This document shows, in pieces, positions 60,747 to 64,000 of a stretch of 64,000 nucleotides of DNA (the first letter of the stretch is position 1; each line of letters starts with the position of its first letter). Where the stretch lies: positions 1 to 64,000 of the forward strand of contig NZ_BOMN01000005.1 in the NCBI RefSeq assembly GCF_016862215.1, written 5' to 3'. A model generated the notes under the pieces. That model did no database searches and was not told the origin of the DNA. It was given only the letters and a program-made list of their open reading frames with translations. The position numbers were made by a program, and so were the translations under genes. Origin of the DNA: Winogradskya humida. Its GTDB lineage: Bacteria; Actinomycetota; Actinomycetes; Mycobacteriales; Micromonosporaceae.

Positions 60747-62168
60747 TCAGCCGACTGCTCCCTCCATCTGCAGCTCGATGAGGCGGTTCAGCTCCAGGGC
60801 GTATTCCATGGGGAGCTCCTTGGCGATCGGCTCGATGAAGCCGCGCACGATCATCGCCATGGCCTCGTCCTCGGTCAGGCCCCGGCTCATCAGGTAGAAG
60901 AGCTGGTCGTCGCTGACCTTGGAGACGGTCGCCTCGTGACCCATGTTGACGTCGTCCTCGCGGATGTCGACGTACGGGTACGTGTCCGAGCGGGAGATCG
61001 TGTCGACCAGCAGCGCGTCGCACTTGACCGTGCTGGCGCTGTGGTGCGAGCCGTCGAGGACCTGCACGAGGCCGCGGTAGGACGTGCGGCCACCGGCGCG
61101 CGCGATCGACTTGCTGATGATCGTGCTCGAGGTGTGCGGGGCGGCGTGCACCATCTTGGCGCCCGAGTCCTGGTGCTGACCCGCGCCGGCCATGGCGATC
61201 GAGAGGACCTCGCCCTTGGCGTGCGGGCCGGTCATGTAGACGGCCGGGTACTTCATGGTCACCTTGGAGCCGATGTTGCCGTCGACCCACTCCATCGTCG
61301 CGCCCTCTTCGCAGGTGGCGCGCTTGGTGACCAGGTTGTAGACGTTGTTCGACCAGTTCTGGATGGTCGTGTAACGCACCCGGGCGTTCTTCTTGACGAT
61401 GATCTCCACGACCGCGCTGTGCAGCGAGTCCGAGGAGTAGATCGGCGCGGTGCAGCCCTCCACGTAGTGGATGTAGCTGCCCTCGTCGGCGATGATCAGC
61501 GTCCGCTCGAACTGGCCCATGTTCTCGGTGTTGATCCGGAAGTAGGCCTGCAGCGGGATGTCCACGTGGACGCCCTTGGGCACGTAGATGAACGAGCCGC
61601 CGGACCACACGGAGGTGTTCAGCGCGGCGAACTTGTTGTCGCCGACCGGGATCACCGTGCCGAAGTACTCCTTGAAGATGTCCTCGTGCTCGCGTAGCGC
61701 CGTGTCGGTGTCGAGGAACAGGACGCCCTGCTCCTCAAGGTCCTCACGGATCTTGTGGTAGACGACCTCGGACTCGTACTGAGCGGCGACACCGGAGACG
61801 AGGCGCTGCTTCTCCGCCTCGGGGATGCCGAGCTTGTCGTACGTCGCCTTGATGTCGGCCGGCAGGTCTTCCCACGTCGCGGCCTGCTTCTCGGTCGACC
61901 GCACGAAGTACTTGATGTTCTGGAAGTCGATCCCGGTGAGGTCGGCGCCCCAGTTGGGCATGGGCTTGCGGCCGAACAGGCGCAGGCCCTTCAGGCGCAG
62001 GTCGAGCATCCACTGCGGCTCGTTCTTGAGCGCGGAGATGTTGCGCACGACGTCCTCGGACAGACCACGCTGCGCGATCGAGCCCGCGGCGTCGGCGTCG
62101 GACCAGCCGTACTCGTACTTACCGAGGGCGGCCAGATGCTCTTCCTGGGTGACGATCTGGTCAGTCAT
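60747..62168 (-). CDS. sufB: SufB Fe-S scaffold subunit
   Basis: A 473-residue scaffold: [18 protein letters not shown] near residue 90, [55 protein letters not shown] with the conserved Cys, [21 protein letters not shown] and the C-terminal [21 protein letters not shown]. It assembles the nascent [4Fe-4S] cluster with SufC and SufD. ATG 62168 overlaps the SufR stop (ATGA). Confidence 0.96.
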   Translation of the reverse strand: MTDQIVTQEEHLAALGKYEYGWSDADAAGSIAQRGLSEDVVRNISALKNEPQWMLDLRLKGLRLFGRKPMPNWGADLTGIDFQNIKYFVRSTEKQAATWEDLPADIKATYDKLGIPEAEKQRLVSGVAAQYESEVVYHKIREDLEEQGVLFLDTDTALREHEDIFKEYFGTVIPVGDNKFAALNTSVWSGGSFIYVPKGVHVDIPLQAYFRINTENMGQFERTLIIADEGSYIHYVEGCTAPIYSSDSLHSAVVEIIVKKNARVRYTTIQNWSNNVYNLVTKRATCEEGATMEWVDGNIGSKVTMKYPAVYMTGPHAKGEVLSIAMAGAGQHQDSGAKMVHAAPHTSSTIISKSIARAGGRTSYRGLVQVLDGSHHSASTVKCDALLVDTISRSDTYPYVDIREDDVNMGHEATVSKVSDDQLFYLMSRGLTEDEAMAMIVRGFIEPIAKELPMEYALELNRLIELQMEGAVG

Positions 62169-62953
62169 GTATCTGTCCTAACCGTGATTGCGATTGGAGC
62201 GGTGGTGGGGCTGGGAACACACGGAGGTGCGGGGATGTGCGTGGTGCACACTCCGTCGCCGTGCGCGATGGTGGCGAGGCGCTGCACGTGGGTGCCGATG
62301 AGCCGCGAGATGACCGCGGTCTCGGCGTCGCACAGCTGAGGGAACTCGGCGGCCACGTGTGCCACCGGGCAGTGGTGCTGGCACAGCTGCCCGCCGGACG
62401 CGATCGTGGTCGCGTTGGCAGCGTAACCCTCGGCGGAGAGGGCCTCGGCGAGTGCCTCGGCCCGCGCGAGCGGATCGTCGCCGGCCTCGAGCATGGCCGT
62501 GCGGCAGCGCTCCTCCAGGGCCGCGACCTGGGCCGCGGCGAACGCGTCGACAGCCTCGGGGCCACCGGTCTCGGCGATCCAGCGCAGCGCCGCGGTGGCG
62601 ATGCCGTCATAGAAGTGCGGAAATCCCTCACGGGCGGCGGCGGTGAGCACGAAGACCTTCGCGGGCCTGCCCCGGCCGCGCGGGCCGCGCTGCGGCGTCT
62701 CCCGCGCCTCGACCAGGTGGTCGGCGAGCATGGCGTCGAGGTGCTTGCGGATCGCGGCGGGGCTCAGGCTCAGCTGCGCACCGAGCTCCGCGGCGGTGGC
62801 ACCGCCACAATCGAAGAGCAACTGCGCCACCCGATCACGGGTACGCCCGTCAGCTGCCTTACCGTCGACGGGCACGAGCCGCGTCAGGGGTGTGGCGGGT
62901 GCACGGAAGCCGGCAGCCGCGTTGGCCACCTGACTGCTCCCCGACCCCACCAT
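62165..62953 (-). CDS. sufR: SufR-like Fe-S-sensing repressor
   Basis: A 262-residue winged-helix regulator, first gene of the SUF operon. The HTH is [33 protein letters not shown]. The C-terminal part contains [18 protein letters not shown] with Cys spaced as in SufR proteins that hold a [4Fe-4S] cluster. It is expected to repress the operon when clusters are sufficient and release when they are lost. ATG 62953 is preferred; GTG 62962 is possible. ctaA is divergent 116 bases away. Confidence 0.9.
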   Translation of the reverse strand: MVGSGSSQVANAAAGFRAPATPLTRLVPVDGKAADGRTRDRVAQLLFDCGGATAAELGAQLSLSPAAIRKHLDAMLADHLVEARETPQRGPRGRGRPAKVFVLTAAAREGFPHFYDGIATAALRWIAETGGPEAVDAFAAAQVAALEERCRTAMLEAGDDPLARAEALAEALSAEGYAANATTIASGGQLCQHHCPVAHVAAEFPQLCDAETAVISRLIGTHVQRLATIAHGDGVCTTHIPAPPCVPSPTTAPIAITVRTDT

Positions 62954-63069
62954 GTATTTCACTACGGCAACGTTACGTATTTCCGCGCGCCCCTGCAAAC
63001 CGGCACCCCGGTGATCCAGGACATAGCGCTCCGGAGCCGCCCGATTCCACGATCAATTTCCGGCGTAGC

Positions 63070-64000
63070 ATGCCCCGGGTGAGCAAGACCACCCTTCTGC
63101 GCCGGCTGGCCCTAGCGTCCCTGATCGCCAACATCGCCCTGGTCGTCACGGGTGCGGCGGTCCGGCTGACCAGCTCGGGGCTGGGGTGCCCCACGTGGCC
63201 GAAATGCACCGACGAGTCATATGTGACAACCCCGGAGATGGGCGTCTACGGCGTCATCGAATTCGGCAACCGCGTCCTCGGCATCCTCCTCGGCGTGATC
63301 GCCCTCGCCACCTTCATCGCGGCGATGCTGCGGAAACCGCGCCGCCGCTCGCTGGTCACGCTGTCCCTGATCGCGGGTCTCGGCATCCCCGGCCAGGGCG
63401 TCATCGGCGGCATCACGGTCCTCACGGACCTCAACCCGTGGGTGGTCGGCCTGCACTTCCTGCTCTCCATGGCCCTGATCGCCTACACGTACGCCCTCTG
63501 GCAGCGCACCAAGGAGGGCGACGGCGACCCCCAGCCCCTCGTCGTCCGCCCCCTGCGCCACCTGGCCGGCCTCACCGCCCTGGCCAGCGTCGCCGTGATC
63601 CTGGTCGGCGTCATCGTCACCGGGAGCGGCCCCCACGCCGGCGACGCGGGCGCCAAACGCAACGGCCTCGACCCGCAGACCATCGCCCAGGCCCACGCCG
63701 ACCTGGTCATGCTGCTCATCGGCCTGTCGGTCGCGCTGTGGTTCGCCCTGCGCGCGGCGAACGCCCCTGCCGCGGCTGTGCGGGCGGCCGGGCTGCTGAT
63801 CGCGGTGGAGCTGGCCCAGGGCCTGATCGGCTTCGTCCAGTACTTCACCCACCTCCCGGTCCTCCTCGTCGGCGCCCACCTCCTCGGCGCCGCCCTCGTC
63901 TGGACAGCCACGCTCAACATGCTCTGGAAACTCCGCGAACGCCCGGCCCTCACCGCAGCGAACGGCTCATCGGAAACACCGGCTCACAGCACGACCCTCC
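63070..64000 (+). CDS. ctaA: Heme A synthase, partial at the window edge
   Basis: At least 310 residues; the frame stays open to the end of the window. Eight membrane helices are expected, of which most are visible. The extracellular Cys pair is GLGCPTWPKC. His residues lie in GLHFLLS, AQAHADLV and VGAHLLGA. The first His site of the Bacillus CtaA type (ExxHR) is EFGNR here. It converts heme O to heme A for cytochrome oxidase and uses electrons and O2. The start is ATG 63070 (MPRVSKTT), or GTG 63079. It is divergent from the SUF operon. Confidence 0.9.
   Translation, partial: MPRVSKTTLLRRLALASLIANIALVVTGAAVRLTSSGLGCPTWPKCTDESYVTTPEMGVYGVIEFGNRVLGILLGVIALATFIAAMLRKPRRRSLVTLSLIAGLGIPGQGVIGGITVLTDLNPWVVGLHFLLSMALIAYTYALWQRTKEGDGDPQPLVVRPLRHLAGLTALASVAVILVGVIVTGSGPHAGDAGAKRNGLDPQTIAQAHADLVMLLIGLSVALWFALRAANAPAAAVRAAGLLIAVELAQGLIGFVQYFTHLPVLLVGAHLLGAALVWTATLNMLWKLRERPALTAANGSSETPAHSTTL

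Overview
The window is from a high-GC actinobacterium. GTG starts are frequent, ATGA/GTGA stop-start overlaps link many genes, and several actinobacterial families are present: AcnR-type aconitase repressor, acVLRF1 peptidyl-tRNA hydrolase, DUF2630, mycothiol-dependent isomerase-like proteins, and the sufR-B-D-Rieske-C-S-U-T order. Gene content fits Micromonosporaceae (Actinoplanes-like); this is inference, since no rRNA or other taxonomic marker is present. No tRNA, rRNA or CRISPR array was seen.

Layout. 1-7.8 kb is accessory: a broken F420-dependent reductase, a lipoprotein, a divergent TetR/FAD-monooxygenase pair with a clear operator, two small enzymes, a truncated luciferase-like monooxygenase and a lone flavin-dependent halogenase. 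7.9-12.6 kb holds a 1031-residue protein with a canonical C3HC4 RING finger and a TerD-like C-terminus, an SseB-like protein, a FusB-type EF-G-binding protein, and an antitoxin-like gene beside a toxin stump. 12.6-18.3 kb carries a Tat-exported PhoD phosphatase, a VOC protein, a pullulanase and an NTF2-like protein. 18.4-31.5 kb runs from aconitase through secreted, regulatory and RIO-kinase genes to an AcnR-like repressor and a three-gene TIGR04222 / MNIO (DUF692) / helical-partner operon. 31.6-42.3 kb has several regulator/enzyme pairs with visible operators, a mug glycosylase, a GH78 rhamnosidase and a barstar-tailed protein. 42.2-56.1 kb has an IS5-type transposase scar, an ABC exporter, ABC-F, a zinc metallopeptidase, an ArsR/MFS pair, acVLRF1 and an AlkD-like glycosylase. 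56.2-63.0 kb is the complete SUF iron-sulfur operon, with ctaA divergent and running off the edge.

Functional links. The AcnR-like gene and acnA lie 7.5 kb apart but share a near-identical palindrome upstream, which suggests a small regulon, and aconitase needs the [4Fe-4S] clusters that the SUF operon supplies. At least six regulators have an inverted repeat placed in their own or a divergent promoter. The most novel candidates are the MNIO operon, whose membrane protein ends in a Cys/Gly tail resembling a modified-peptide substrate, and the bacterial RING/TerD-like protein.
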